In this document: in pieces, positions 1 through 11,664 of the stretch
Layout of the letters: every line of letters begins with the position of its first letter
Position numbering within the stretch: position 1 is the first letter of the stretch
Made by a program: the position numbers and the translations under genes
The notes under the pieces: generated by a model
What the model was told of the DNA's origin: nothing
What the model saw: only the letters and a program-made list of their open reading frames with translations
Databases searched by the model: none
NCBI GenBank assembly: GCA_035771165.1
Contig: JAWNZC010000349.1
Location: 1,240,001 to 1,304,000 of the forward strand
DNA length: 64,000 bases
Direction of reading: 5' to 3'
DNA from: Paragorgia papillata
Taxonomy: Eukaryota > Cnidaria > Anthozoa > Scleralcyonacea > Coralliidae

Positions 1-400
1 TAAGTTCGACTTCCGATGCGAGTACCAATACTGAATACGGTTCTGATCATGCGCAGTAGATCATTTAACGACGGCGTATGGGACTTCGGTAGTCAACACT
101 TCCGAAGTAGACCGAATTTCGGAAGTCAGTTTGATGGGACGATGCAGACCGAATATGGGGCGAGAAGAAGCTCTTCCTCATCTATATATAATGTCATCAT
201 CATACGCTTGCAGAAGTAAGTCGTCTTCGAGGTTTACATTACTCGCCATGTTTCACAGTTTCAGTATTTGCATTCGAATTAGCAAGCTTATCGGATATCT
301 AATATGAAAACGAATCGGAAGCAGAAGTGTAGAATTTCGGTATTGGTATTTGCATCGGAAGTCGGGCTTAAACTCCCCACTATATAAGCAGATAACTCAC
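1..400. other. Intronic edge of ACVR2
   Basis: Sequence 3' of the last visible ACVR2 exon. I see no exon on either strand; purine-rich segments and loose GGAAGT/ACTTCC motifs only. Confidence 0.4.
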
Positions 401-531
401 CACATGATTCTTCCACTCTTCACGGATTCTTGGCCTCACTTTTCTCTGAACGACGTAATCTTGCAGCTCATCTAAGCTGGGATGCATACCAACTTCCTCT
501 TCAAAAGGAAACTTGTACTCGTTGACTGGAC
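401..531 (-). CDS. ACVR2: ACVR2 exon 5: kinase C-lobe
   Basis: Encodes [20 protein letters not shown] and continues to REEWKNHV. 131 nt, ending in phase 0 at donor gtgagt. No following exon is seen between 1 and 395, so the gene continues off the left edge. Confidence 0.93.
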
Positions 532-3500
532 CTTTAGAAACCAGAGAAAAAACATTGACCTTTAAAGTGTCGATGAAGCGAAAATCCTTTTAGCGGTTTT
601 AAACAGCGTGACAGCAGCATTCACTGAAAATGTTAAGCAAATCTGGTGTATTGTCTTTGAGCTATAAAAAACTATCAAAGTTTGCCTTGGTTTGTCTATT
701 TTTGAAGAAATTAATCACTCGGGTAGAGTGCTGGATGACGGATGCACAACTATGTATAACAACAATTTATTTTAAAACAAGACGCCTGGGTCAGGCGTTC
801 TGGCAAAGTGCGGAGGAGACCTCCGCAGAGGCTCTATACCGTGCGAGCAAAGGTGGAAGTGAGCCGAGGAAGAACAGATCGAAGGCGGAATGTGGTGCAT
901 ACTTCACATTAGTGAACATATTTACGATTAAGACAGTTGTCAGCCACATCTGATCATTGTTAAACTACAAAGTCAGTCAGTCTACTTCGAAATCTACCAA
1001 CAATGTGCAAGAACACCTTGATCAAAAGGCAAAGCTGTTCAACTTTTTGTCCAACTCCAAAAGCAATAGGAGCAAAGAACTTACAACATGCCTCACAGCC
1101 TCACTCCATCACACGGCTAACAACTCACCGGAAGTATGAATAGTAATTAATAATGGAGCGGTATACGTCGTACGAATATATAGGATTCGTTCCCAGTCTT
1201 TCCTATTTTGTAATGTCAGGAAAGCAACTTTGGCAATTAACGGGCCGTTTTCACTCACGTGATCGGCGGCCCCGTTGGGGTACTGAAACAATACGAAATG
1301 TTTGAATAACAATAGAGTTAAATTTCCATTTAATAAGGATAAAGATCGTGCACAAATATATGGCCGCGCCATTTCATTGTTTCGGTGACGTCAGATGAAA
1401 ACCAAGAATATCTCCAAAAGTACATGCCACATTTATCTTATTTTTTAGAAATTAGTTACTTAGATTATAAACTTCAAATCTGTTCTGTCGGAAATTTTCA
1501 CTCCACAAACACTTTACAGATTGCTTAACTTCACATGTCCAGGGATTGAATCTTTAAAAAGTTTTAGTTTGACCTTAGTACTTTATTCCGAAAAACGCCA
1601 CACGATTTATTAACTTCTGAGGAAAGCCCTGGACAAGGATTAGTTATAATCTATTCCTGATGATGCCATGAAGACTCTACCAAAACGTTGAATCCCAAAG
1701 CCGGGTCCAGAAACGCTGCCACTGGGGACAATAATTTAAAATTGAATCAAGCCAGGGGCGGATCTAGACTGTTGCAACTGTTGCAAATACAACTGTTGCA
1801 AATGCAACTGTTGCAAATGCAACTGTTGCAAATGCAACTGTTGCAAATGCAACAGTCAAATGTCCGGAAAAACGAAAAACGACATTAAAAGATAATAAGA
1901 ATAATTCAATTTGCAAAATTACCTAACAGTTATGACTCGAGAGCTCAGCCTCGGCCCTCCAGTCTTCGCTTCGAACTATATCCGGGAAAATTCTAACCCG
2001 CAAATGGGTGAGATTGTCATTACCCAGAAAACCCGCAATATACAATATTTCCGACCGCACACCCCCCCCCCCCCCCCCCCCTTCCCCCCCATAACATTGG
2101 GTCACATCCTTGTGCAACAGGTCCCCCTAGATGGAGTGGACCACGCCATGCATGCAACAGTCAGATATTTTCCTAGATCCACCCCTGAATCAAGCTACAT
2201 GCACATTCAACCAGTAAACTCAAGTTAAAATGTGGTAACTGGAAACCAAAAGGCGAGGGAAAAGTTCCAGGCCCCTACACGGTTTGCAAGTAGGTTTCAG
2301 TCTCCCATAAAATGTTTTTACACAGCCGCCCGGCTCAAAAAAAGGTTTGAAAATTTTTTTTACCAAATTATTTTGTCAGACTAAACGTGCATTTAATAGT
2401 TTCCCATTGTTGTGCAGTGCTGTTGTTGTTTTATTAACTGTAATAGCAGTCCAGTAAATTAAGCTAGGGATGAAAATAGGCATAGGCTGAGAAAACAGAC
2501 GTCCTTTTGCTGGCTAGGATGAAAACGACCAGCCGAAAAGGTGAGAACAAGAGTGAGGAAGCTATTCTTGTACGACTTTGAAGACATATTGATAATTGAT
2601 ATTTCATAATATTATATACATCCAATGTCATTTTCTTATTTCTGCTCCTTTAATTTTTTGTTCAAATGTGTTAAACGGCCTTTTGTAACTAATGATATTT
2701 TAAGAAATAACTGACAACTAGACTGTTTATTTTTCACGTTTGCTCCTGGCTAGGTGTTTTTGGTACGATTAATGCGGAATGCTTTTTAAACAAAACGACA
2801 CATGAAACTGGTACTAATGGCATATTCTATACTAAGTTTGTGTTGATTTTTTGTATCCTCTTCGGAGTAACGTAACTCTAATATATGGTTTATATTATAA
2901 CGAAAAGTTGTTTTTTTAATTTAATTTCTTGACTGACAAACTTCGTGCACGGTTTGTATAGACAATGACTTTTACTTTGGCAAAAACGAAAAGTTTTTTT
3001 TAAATTTAATTTCCTGACTGACAAACTTCGTGCACGTTTTGTATAGACAATGACTTTTACTATAGCAACAAATAAACAATTACTGCATAATTAGTTCGGC
3101 AGCATAGCACAACCAATCAAAATTTAAAATGCACATTTAGCAAAGTGTGATAAAATGATTCAATAAATAATTTTTGAAACCTTTTCGAGCCTTCGCGGTT
3201 TGCTAAGACTGGTGGCCAATGGAAAAAAAAACATTTTGTGGGAGACTGAAACCTACTTGCAAACCGCACAGGGGCCTAAAACTTTGCCTCACTTTTTGCT
3301 CCACGAATGACTGGAGTCACTGGACGTTAGCGTTCCAGTTACCACATTATTTTTAACTTACATCGAGTTCACCCACATTCAACAAGCTGGACATGCAGGA
3401 CATATATAGTGAGATGCATTAAATGTTATTTGTATTTATAACATACTGTAATGGCTACATACAAAACACAACACAAATCCAAAGCAACTAACCTTCCAGA

Positions 3501-6500
3501 GCTGTGCACCTTGAAAGCAACTCCCATAAACATAAACCAAAAGCATACATATCAATGCGAAGAAAAGCCTCCCTTGAAAAATTGATTGCTCCTTCTAGTA
3601 CCTCAGGTGCCATGTATCGTCGCGTACCAACCTTAAAATAATTTCGGAGGGAATAAAAATGAGACATTTGCAGTCAATTTTATCCTTCCACTGTAATAAA
3701 TACAAATGAAACACAATAGAACAAAGTTTTGAAAATACATGTAATGTCTTGGTAAATGTTTAAAACACAATTGTTATTTCCCCCCATATTTTCTCATGTA
3801 AATTAGTATTAGGTTATTGCCCTGATGAAGGCCTGACTTAGCAAATAAATATTAAACACAAAACTTGAATATTATTATAATATACATGTGTAGTGGACAG
3901 ATTTTCACTTTCCCAATGACTTGTGACACGTACACTACTGTATGAATACCATTTAGATATTTTTGAATCAATACACTAGAACTGGACATGTCACCTAAAC
4001 TAGAATGTTTTGTTGTTAAGCAATAGCTGATGTTTGAAAAAGCTTGGATGAGTACAAAGTGTATGAGTCGCATTTGCAAGAAAAAGTACAGTATTAAATT
4101 TTTGTCTGGAAAGTTCAATGTTTGTGGTTTCTTCCAGTTGTTTGCAAGTAGATTTCTTGTTGGAAAATATTGTAACCATAAAAGCAGTTAAGCATTCAAA
4201 TGAACACAGGAATTACAACAATGCGGTCATCACATTAATTTTGTCATGAATATTATAAATAATCATGTGCTTTTGCTTAAGCTTCATATGTGCAATTAAG
4301 GATTTACACAATATTTGAAATCAGTCTTTGCAATAAAAATGAAGTTTGCTTGTACAGTACGATCAAAGCTTACAACATTTACATACCTGACCATGTGTAT
4401 CTCCAGGACCATCTTTACTGTCAAACTTGAGAGACAGACCAAAGTCTGAAATACAACACGTAAGGTTGTTTTTAACCAGCACATTCTTGCTTTTCATATC
4501 ACGGTGAGCAATGGAAGGTTTTAGCTTTGGTACTTCAGCATGAAGGTAGCCCAACCCTAATGCCATACCCTCTGCCATGTGACAAAGATTATCCCACGTA
4601 ATAGTATTTCCTTTCAGAAAATCAGACAGTGATCCTTTCTCGAGATACTCGGTAATTAACCACAATTGTGTCTGGTTGCCTTCTTCATGGCTCTGTGCAG
4701 CTATGAACTTTAAAATATTCTGGTGATTTAAATTACAGGTGACATATATGTCCTTCTCAGTTAATGCAGATGGAGTTGCCTTGCTGCGCTGAGTAATAGG
4801 AAAGATTTTGACTGCCACATCCACATTTCCCATTCTACCTTTTCTCACCATACCAAACTGGCCTTGGGATAATACATCCTTAAGTTGTATTGGTGGCAGT
4901 TCCTTTGTTGTTAACAAGTTCTCTGTTTCTTTGCTCTTTGAAGTGTCACCAGGAACAGATTTCGAACGTTTGTGGAAGTATATCACAACTAAAGCCACAA
5001 TCAAGACAGAGACAATACCAACAGGAACGAAAACTACAAAAATGCTTATTTCACCATTTTCTTTCTGTTCTTCTCCATCATCTTTGATACCTGTTTGTCC
5101 TATGAAAAAAAAATACAAAAAAAAATAATAACTTGTATTCTATGACTACCTCTCTGACAGCATGGAGGATAGCCCTGAAATTCACATCCAGCATCAAGGC
5201 CACTGTCAACATACTGAATTTGTTTTCATTTTGATTGCCATCCTGGCATAAAACTTATGCCATTGTTGTTGGTCACATTTTGTAGTCAATGCAGTCTTCA
5301 CAACATGACTGACTGGTCTGTTAATAATTTACAATGAAGTTTTTACATACAATATATGTATAATACAGACTTATTATAAACAGTACATGTATTTTGGAGG
5401 AAAGTGACCTTCATTTTTTGAAGGGATCAATCTTTGAAATTGCAGAAAAATAATTACTTTCAGGCCCTGAATGTCAACTCTTCTGCTGCCTTTCACTCTC
5501 TTTATAAATTATTATTATTGGTACAGGTACAGTATTATTATAATTATTATTATTATTACTATTTTATTAGAGGTGTTGGTATGACTGGATTTTAAAATAA
5601 TCACTGTACAGTCCATGCATACAGTAATTAAGTTATAATTTAAATGTTCAATGAGCGCTTACCTGATTTGGAGCCAATAAAAGTAAAATTCGCATTGCAC
5701 CTCTCAGTGTTACATGAACAAAATGAATGGTTTATTTTATCAACTCCTGTAGCTTGGCACAGGGGAGTACTACCTTCAACTCCTGAAGGTGACCAACATC
5801 CTTTTTTCAAAACTGTAATATCTCCACTTGCATTATGCCACAATACAAAACACAGAGAATCTTTACCATGTTCACATTCCATTAACAATACATTGTTATT
5901 TGGCTGTGATAAATTAAAATATTGACACTTGAAAGCAGCAATGGGAACACCTATATATATAAATATATAAAATAGTAAACATCAGGCTACTGGGTTGACA
6001 CAAAAACTCGGTTTATCTACTCTATTACCGACTTTAAAGAGAAACTTTTGAACTGGGGAAGGGAAACTTTTGAACTGGGGAACTCTACGTAGCTGGCTAC
6101 AAATCTGGGTTAAATTATTTTTGGTTTGGCTGAGGAAAAGTTATAACATTCATCTTTTATAGACACTCCAGTTCAAGATCACTGAGATAGAAAATGTTCT
6201 ATCTCAGCGATCGTGGCGATCATTGTGTTTAATATATGGAAACGGTGATTTTGCAATCTCAGTGATCTTGGCGATCAGTATGCATCCCAGCGGACCATTA
6301 AAACAATGGCCGCAGTCAACCATAGTCGCCTTAGCAATCATAATTATGGAAACAGCGACATGATTGTTGATTGTTGCAATCGCTGAACTAATTTTTGAGC
6401 GATTTTTTAGCGATTATAAGGAAACCAGGCTTCAATGTTATTAGCTACTGTAGATACAATACAATACAGTAAAATATAGTCCCAAAAATTTCAGTGGGCA

Positions 6501-7599
6501 TGGCCACAAAAAATGTCAGCAGGTGTGCCCATAAGAAAAACTTTAGTTACCGTAGTCCTCTACCATTAGAATTGTCTTGAAATAATTATACAAAAACCAT
6601 GAACAATAAACAAAATTGAAAATAATTCAAAAAGCAATTTAAAAAGATTTCATTGGGTAAAAATTACATATTCTGTACTTAGTAAAATAATCTATTGAGC
6701 TTGTCAAACATATTGAAGAGTTTTTTAAACAATATGCTTGCTAGTACTGTAACTTCATGTTTATACGATGATATATTTGTCTATACAGTAGATATATGTA
6801 CCAGACTTCTCAATAATATGGAAACTAGTATGTGTGTGGTCAAACACATGTATAATTCAAGGCTAATTAGTGGCCTATAATTATATGTAAGTAGAAGTGC
6901 CACTGCAGAATGTAAACTAACATTCGCACCAAAGGTGGGACAAACAACTATGCTCCCCAGAAAAAAATTGAAATCTGGAATCTCTGAAAAGCCATTTCCT
7001 GCATTTTGGGGAAAGATTTAAATTTTTTTTTGATTGTCTAATATTACAGTATATTATATTATTGCAGTTGTAGTCCAGGTAGGCCTATACAGTAAATTAA
7101 TATTTATATACAGTACCGGTATCAGCATAATAATTCTGTGTATATTATTCTGTATAATACCATAATTATATATAATATATTATATATATATATATATGTA
7201 ATATATCAACAATGAGTTTGAGTGTTTCATCAGGGGATCCAAACACAAGAAAACATGATGAAAGCACGAGGCCAAAGGCCGAGTGGTTTTAATGTTTTTG
7301 AGTGTTTGGATTCCCCTGATGAAACATGATAAACGAGTTGTTGTGGCATCTCAATCAAGCGATTTCAAGTGAAAAATACAATTAAAATAAACCCTCATGA
7401 GATTTTATTCACGAGTGTGTGTAAAATTTATTCATACAGCAACTTGTTTGTTTTGCATAGATAATTTAAAAGATCTTAAGAATTAGATGAACACTGGTTT
7501 TCATCTAATATCTTGGGCTTTACTGGAGTATCCAACTTCAATCAGGTGATTGAATGAACTATTGTAATTGGCTGATTATCTCATGAATTAATGAGTTTG

Positions 7600-7633
<34 letters not shown>

Positions 7634-10600
7634 AGTATAATAATTATTGTTAAAATATGAAAACTCAAAGAAAAAATTAGAGATTGATCCCAGCCTACAC
7701 CCCCAGGATAAAATTAATAAAACAATTCCCCACACCCAATTTTCTGCATTGTCCCATTAGTGCGGGTAATAGGGTGGTGCACAGGGGCATAGCATGCAGG
7801 GGGGGTGTACCAGGATAAAATTAATAAAACAATCCACACCCAATTTTCTGCATTGTCCCATTAGTGCAGGTAATAGGGTGATGCACAGGGGCGTAGCGTG
7901 CAGGGGGGGGTGTAGGGGTGTGTGACACCCCCCCACTTTTTGGAAAACTTGTCAGTAAAACAGAGATTTTGCAGAGAAAAACGTGATTTGTCAGTAAATT
8001 GATCGGAAATTGGTTGGTAAATTGGACATAAAAATGAGTTGGTTGGTAATTGAGGAAGTGCAATAGAGGTACACCCCCCACTCAGAATGGTCACACTACG
8101 CCACTGGTGGTGCAGGTAATCTGTTGAATTCTTAAGACAAAGCCATCACGAAGACCAAAGAGCAAGGATTCTACTTTCAACTACCAGTACTGTACTTGTA
8201 CTGTACCCAGAAAATATGGTAGAGGAAGTAAAAATTATTTTTTCCTTTTCAACTATCATCCTAAGATGCTGATTACATGAGCCTGGGCTAGCCCAGCAAA
8301 GCTTAAAAAAAAAAAGTAGCCCAGCTACTTGTGTCACAAAATTCTTTCCTCAGCCGCAAAAGGAGAGTTGAATTAACATTTCAGATTTGTTTACATCTAA
8401 ACTAAGCCAATTCTTCTTTGTAAATTTAGTTTATGCGAGTTTTAAAACCACAGTAAGATCCTAATCAATCGCAAGAGCCAGGCTAGCCTGGCTCATGTAA
8501 TCAGCACCAAAGAAAAACATTTCATTTTGCAAACAAGTCAAAGTTCTCACTTCCACTAGTAAAACCTGATTTCTACATGTAATTGGTAAAGTCTTTTTTT
8601 AGGTTTCCAACATATATATATTATTTGGACATAATGCAAGGTTCGAATTAACGGTTCGTGATTCGTGATTCACAAACCAAATTATGAACTTAATGAATGC
8701 AAAAATTTTAATAAAAATCACGAATCGAAAATAACAAGTGACTTTTGAAACTTTATATAAAATTTTGCAGATTCAGTACTAATGCTGAAATGCTGAACTG
8801 GTCTCACACAGCGACACAGCGTACATGAAGTAGTTTACGTTAAGTGGTCAGTGGTACTGTGGAAACATTTTTTGAGCACCCAGGCACAGAATAAATGTGA
8901 ACACAGCAAAGACCTAGCACACTACAATATTAAGCTGTGGGAGTTTCAAAGAGAAGAAAAGACTGTGAGAAAAACTAAAATCAGGCATGTTACACACAGA
9001 TATCAAGATCTCTACAAAAAATAAACCTTTTTGTTTCTTGAGAGTATTAGTTTTTAAGTTTTTAAGGCATTGATTACTACTTTAAAAAGGGGGTAAAAAA
9101 TCAGGCATTATACTGGAACTTTTTTAAAATTCACAAACCAGTTTTCAATAGTTAATTCGAACCTTGTAATGATTGTTATAATAGTGCCCCTTTTACAGTA
9201 ATACTTCCCTGTCAAGACTCAAGACATATTCCTTCAACAAGTAAATTAAATCTACATGTATTTGTATGATGGTGACAAAACTACATTTAAAAGTCTTACC
9301 CCCTTGTTCAGACTAGATGCCTTGGGCATGGGCACTAAGGCAGCATTCAGACTGAGTGCCTGTGCCCAGTGCCCGGGAATGGGCACTAAATGCACTGGTG
9401 TTCAGACACGTCCCAAAACCCTGGATACTTTTGGTACTTCGATGTGTTTCCACTGTTTGTTCCTATTAAGAATGTATGTATATATGATGTATGTATATAT
9501 GAGCCACAGTTTATTTATGTTGTTTTGATTAAACGTGCTGAGCACTGTAAAATCCTGTTCAGATTAGTGCTCATGCCCAGCATGGTGCCCAGGTACTACC
9601 TCTTGCCTGTGCCTGGGCACCGTGCCCAGTTTTTAGCTCAGGAATGATGTTCAGACTAGTGCCCGTGCACTGGGCACAGGACTCAGTCTAAACACCACCT
9701 AATGTGAATACGACTTTTCGCGGTGCCCAACTCAAACTAATCAAAACTGGGCACTGTGCATTGAGGTGGTACCCAGGTACCATTCCCATGTACGGGCACT
9801 AATGTGAACATGTTTTCAGTGCCCAAAGTGGTGCCCATGCTTTTTACTCAATGTTCCTTGTAATTCAAAGGCTTAAAGCCACAAAATGGCTACAAAAGCC
9901 ATGAAAAGCTTTCTGTGTGAATGCTTATCAGATCAAGGGTACCATGAATGTGAACAAGTCAGTCTGAACACAGGGTTAGGATTAGAACATAGGCTGCTTG
10001 ATGTTGATAGAGAAAAATAAGCTCAATACATGTAATAGGTTGTAAATTAAAGAATGACAAAGGTATATTGTTTGAGCTCTTAATAGCATTAATTTATTCT
10101 TTTATACCTTCTTTCTGAAGCAGACAATGTGGCACCCTAAAACTAGGCCCAGCAAGAATTTAGTCCAAACACTTTAATACAAGCAACCAATATTTGATAA
10201 CCCTGTTGTAGTCACCAAGTTACAGATTTTTGTACAGTACATGTATATATATTAAATACTTAAATATAGAATATATAAGTTTTTTCTATTTCCTGTGTTC
10301 TATCAGTATTAAAAACCAAACTGGATTAAACTTCCACTTTTCCTTATCCAAATGTCATTTTAACCTCCACGACGACTCAACGGAAATCTATCACATACGG
10401 AAACGGAAAAAGCCGGTGGCCTTTTCGCTTTGGTCGAAAGGCAACTTTGTACATCAAAGTTGTAAAACAACATCACCCAAAGACTAGCCTGACATGAAGA
10501 GAAATATCAAAAAAGTAAAACTGCCATCATATCACCGTACAATAAACCTGAAATAATTATTGTGGTAGAAGTATCTATTTCAACAATACTATAAGTACAT

Positions 10601-11664
10601 CATTCTATAAACATAGTTGGCTCTTGTGAAAAACATTCATAACAACATATATTCTTGACGTCATTGTACTCCGCTCTGCACAAAGCGACGCCACTACAAT
10701 GAAAATAACTACTGTATAGTAAATAATGCGTTTTGAAAACAAATAATATTCACAGAGAAGAGACAAGTTAACCTTATCACAGAGAACATTGTTTTAGCTA
10801 CTCTATTCTAGGAGAAGGCCATTTCAATTCACAACGAATTTACCCAAAGGCCAGGCGTTGGAGCATCTCAATATTAAATCTCACTTCTTCGGTCAAACTG
10901 TAAGTTTAAATGAGGGAAACTCTACCTCGTATTTTACTCCCAAAATATCACCGTTGAAAAATCTTAATAGTCGGGGCTGCTATAAAAATCTCCAAGCATT
11001 AAGCCCTAATCAAACGAGAACGCAAGTCATCGCAAGTTGGCAGTCACGCTATCTCAGCCAGCCGCTCTGAATAGTTTCCCGAAAATATCGTGTACTGTGA
11101 CAAAGTTAAAACTTGTTTAAAACTCATGAAACCTTTATTTTGTTAATTTGGGTGTTCAAACGACCGCCACAGAAATTCTGACTGCCAACTTGCGATGACT
11201 TGCGTTCTCGTTTGATTAGGGCTTTACGTAGCAAAATAACACGCAGTGTGTAGGAAAGGCCAGACACAAGCCATGAAATGAGTTTTGTATTTTGTGATTT
11301 GCTGCCCTCGGGATATTTCGCATGTAAGCTTATTTAACACTGACTATCAACTCCAATATGACAATCAATGAAATATATAAACTGAACAAACTTCACAGCT
11401 GCTTCGCAAAACGAACTAAAATCTAATGGTGTACACTCGTAAACCTTTAGCACCAAGCGTCTTGCCAATGAAGCAGCTGAAATAAGCCGAATGCTTGAAT
11501 CGATTGACTCAGACTCGCATCACAGTTTCGTTCTCAAAGTCATTTCCATCAACAGCCTAATGTTTTAGTTTCGTGTACTTACCACATTGAAGAAAGAAGA
11601 AGAAACTCACAAAAAATGAGCACAATGCAAACTTTCCAATACAAAAACCCGGTCTTGACTTCAT
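401..11664 (-). CDS. ACVR2: Activin receptor type II (ACVR2-like), 3' end outside window
   Basis: Transmembrane Ser/Thr kinase that binds activin/BMP-type ligands and phosphorylates type I receptors. Five exons (11664-11583, 5950-5663, 5099-4387, 3631-3493, 531-401) join in perfect phase to 451 codons. Order: signal peptide (residues 1-27), cysteine-rich ligand-binding domain (about 28-120), transmembrane helix (about 143-165), then kinase. Visible kinase residues are the glycine loop GQFG (203-206), VAVK with K221, C-helix E238, HRDMKSKN (322-329), DFG (342-344) and GTRRYMAPE; all catalytic residues are present. The activation segment and the [12 protein letters not shown] segment are characteristic of ACVR2. 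The ectodomain has 8 cysteines instead of the usual 10. The last exon, expected to encode the ECWDHDAEAR region, must lie before position 1. Type II identity is very secure; ACVR2 versus another type II class is well supported by the kinase motifs. Confidence 0.95.
775..895. repeat. Dispersed repeat R1, copy 1
   Basis: Begins acaagacgcctgggtcaggc and continues through a ggctctatacc block to a gccgaggaagaacagatcg block. A second copy lies at 50174-50340 in the same orientation. It is not a recognisable tRNA or coding sequence. Confidence 0.7.
1020..1138. repeat. Dispersed repeat R2, copy 1
   Basis: About 115 bp that reappears as its reverse complement at 53715-53832. It includes caactttttgtccaactcc and ggctaacaactcaccgg. 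No coding potential is evident. Confidence 0.75.
1246..1402. mobile_element. MITE, GTTTTCA family, copy 1
   Basis: Left end cgttttcactcacgtgatc, right end gtgacgtcagatgaaaac. The interior resembles the copy at 18112-18279 (the gaaacaatacgaaat and atggccgc blocks). It sits in the last visible ACVR2 intron. Confidence 0.7.
1769..1853. repeat. 15-bp minisatellite
   Basis: About five tandem copies of CTGTTGCAAATGCAA, the first ones degenerate. Intronic. Confidence 0.85.
2224..3353. mobile_element. Long-TIR non-autonomous DNA element
   Basis: The left end (2224-2320) and right end (3231-3353) are inverted copies of about 100 bp. They share atgtggtaactggaa, the gcaagtaggtttcagtctcc block and an aagttaaaa edge. 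The interior has no ORF. It contains a tandem duplication of about 85 bp (2899-2984 and 2985-3068). Confidence 0.8.
2899..3068. repeat. Tandem duplication inside the long-TIR element
   Basis: Two direct copies of about 85 bp starting aacgaaaagtt and ending around acaatgactttta, with a few substitutions. The junction is at about 2985. Confidence 0.85.
3493..3631 (-). CDS. ACVR2: ACVR2 exon 4: P+1 loop and APE region
   Basis: Starts [16 protein letters not shown] and ends [10 protein letters not shown] with a split Gly. 139 nt, phase 0 to phase 1. Donor gttagt. Highly conserved activin-type II kinase subdomain VIII-IX sequence. Confidence 0.95.
3632..4386. other. ACVR2 intron 3
   Basis: No exon or recognisable repeat is seen. 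AT-rich unique sequence. Confidence 0.5.
4387..5099 (-). CDS. ACVR2: ACVR2 exon 3: membrane helix and kinase through the activation loop
   Basis: A 713-nt exon starting in the split Gly of SGQTG and ending after GDTHGQ in phase 0 (donor gtatgt). It holds the transmembrane segment, glycine loop, VAVK lysine, HRD and DFG motifs. It matches three separate exons (28641, 29395, 30893) of the paralogue on the other strand. Confidence 0.95.
5663..5950 (-). CDS. ACVR2: ACVR2 exon 2: ligand-binding ectodomain
   Basis: Encodes the three-finger extracellular domain: CQYFN, MEC, LCF, the hallmark GCW, LCQ and [10 protein letters not shown]. It has 8 cysteines. Relative to vertebrate ActRII, the fifth and eighth cysteines are missing. 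Acceptor atatatag; donor gtaagc; phases 1 in and 1 out. Confidence 0.93.
5951..7200. other. ACVR2 intron 1, proximal part
   Basis: Contains loosely palindromic sequence at 6150-6430, with several copies of a gatc-centred word such as tctcagcgatcgtggcgatc. This block is related to 35630-35715 and is probably a decayed MITE. It is otherwise AT-rich, with no exon seen. Confidence 0.4.
7224..7325. repeat. Inverted repeat, hairpin element
   Basis: The 23-24 nt arms gtttcatcagggg.. and ..cccctgatgaaac (7224-7246, 7302-7325) flank a 55-nt centre. The same gcttcatcaggatatccaaacac-type word occurs at 16912. Confidence 0.75.
7703..7915. repeat. Direct tandem duplication, unit about 107 bp
   Basis: ccaggataaaattaataaaa starts at 7703 and again at 7810, and both units end in a caggggc-tagc-tgcagggg stretch. 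The second unit runs into the hAT-like element at 7886, so the duplication includes that element's left end. Confidence 0.85.
7886..8106. mobile_element. hAT-like MITE, CAG-GGCGTAG type
   Basis: 221 bp bounded by caggggcgtag and ctacgccactg. The flanking 8-mers are gtgatgca (7878-7885) and gtggtgca (8107-8114), one mismatch. An 8-bp duplication with CAG...CTG ends is typical of hAT elements. Confidence 0.7.
8637..9166. mobile_element. TIR element, 530 bp
   Basis: Perfect 16-bp terminal inverted repeats (caaggttcgaattaac), flanked by a direct taatg at 8632-8636 and 9167-9171. Further inside, acaaacca words are also inverted. No ORF. Confidence 0.8.
9301..9975. mobile_element. Palindrome-rich element, GTTCAGACT ends
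   Basis: Starts cccttgttcagact and ends agtctgaacacaggg. The interior is built of many short gtgcc-tgggcac words in both orientations, so it can fold extensively. Non-coding. Confidence 0.65.
9976..11001. other. ACVR2 intron 1, distal unique part
   Basis: No supported exon. A short open frame at 10230-10487 has no family features. Confidence 0.4.
11002..11223. mobile_element. PIF/Harbinger-like MITE, copy 1
   Basis: TIRs of about 45 bp start agccctaatcaaacgag, and a TTA duplication flanks both sides (10999-11001, 11224-11226). The second copy is at 43832-44059 in the opposite orientation, with a TAA duplication. TWA target sites are characteristic of PIF/Harbinger elements. Confidence 0.85.
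11583..11664 (-). CDS. ACVR2: ACVR2 exon 1: signal peptide
   Basis: ATG at 11664-11662. It encodes 27 residues with a basic start (MKSRPG) and a hydrophobic Phe-rich core ending LQC, then one base of a split Gly codon. The donor is gtaagtac. The first base pairs exactly in phase with the exon at 5950, which supports this start. An exon this far upstream (5.6 kb intron) is assigned from phase fit and signal-peptide character. Confidence 0.8.
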
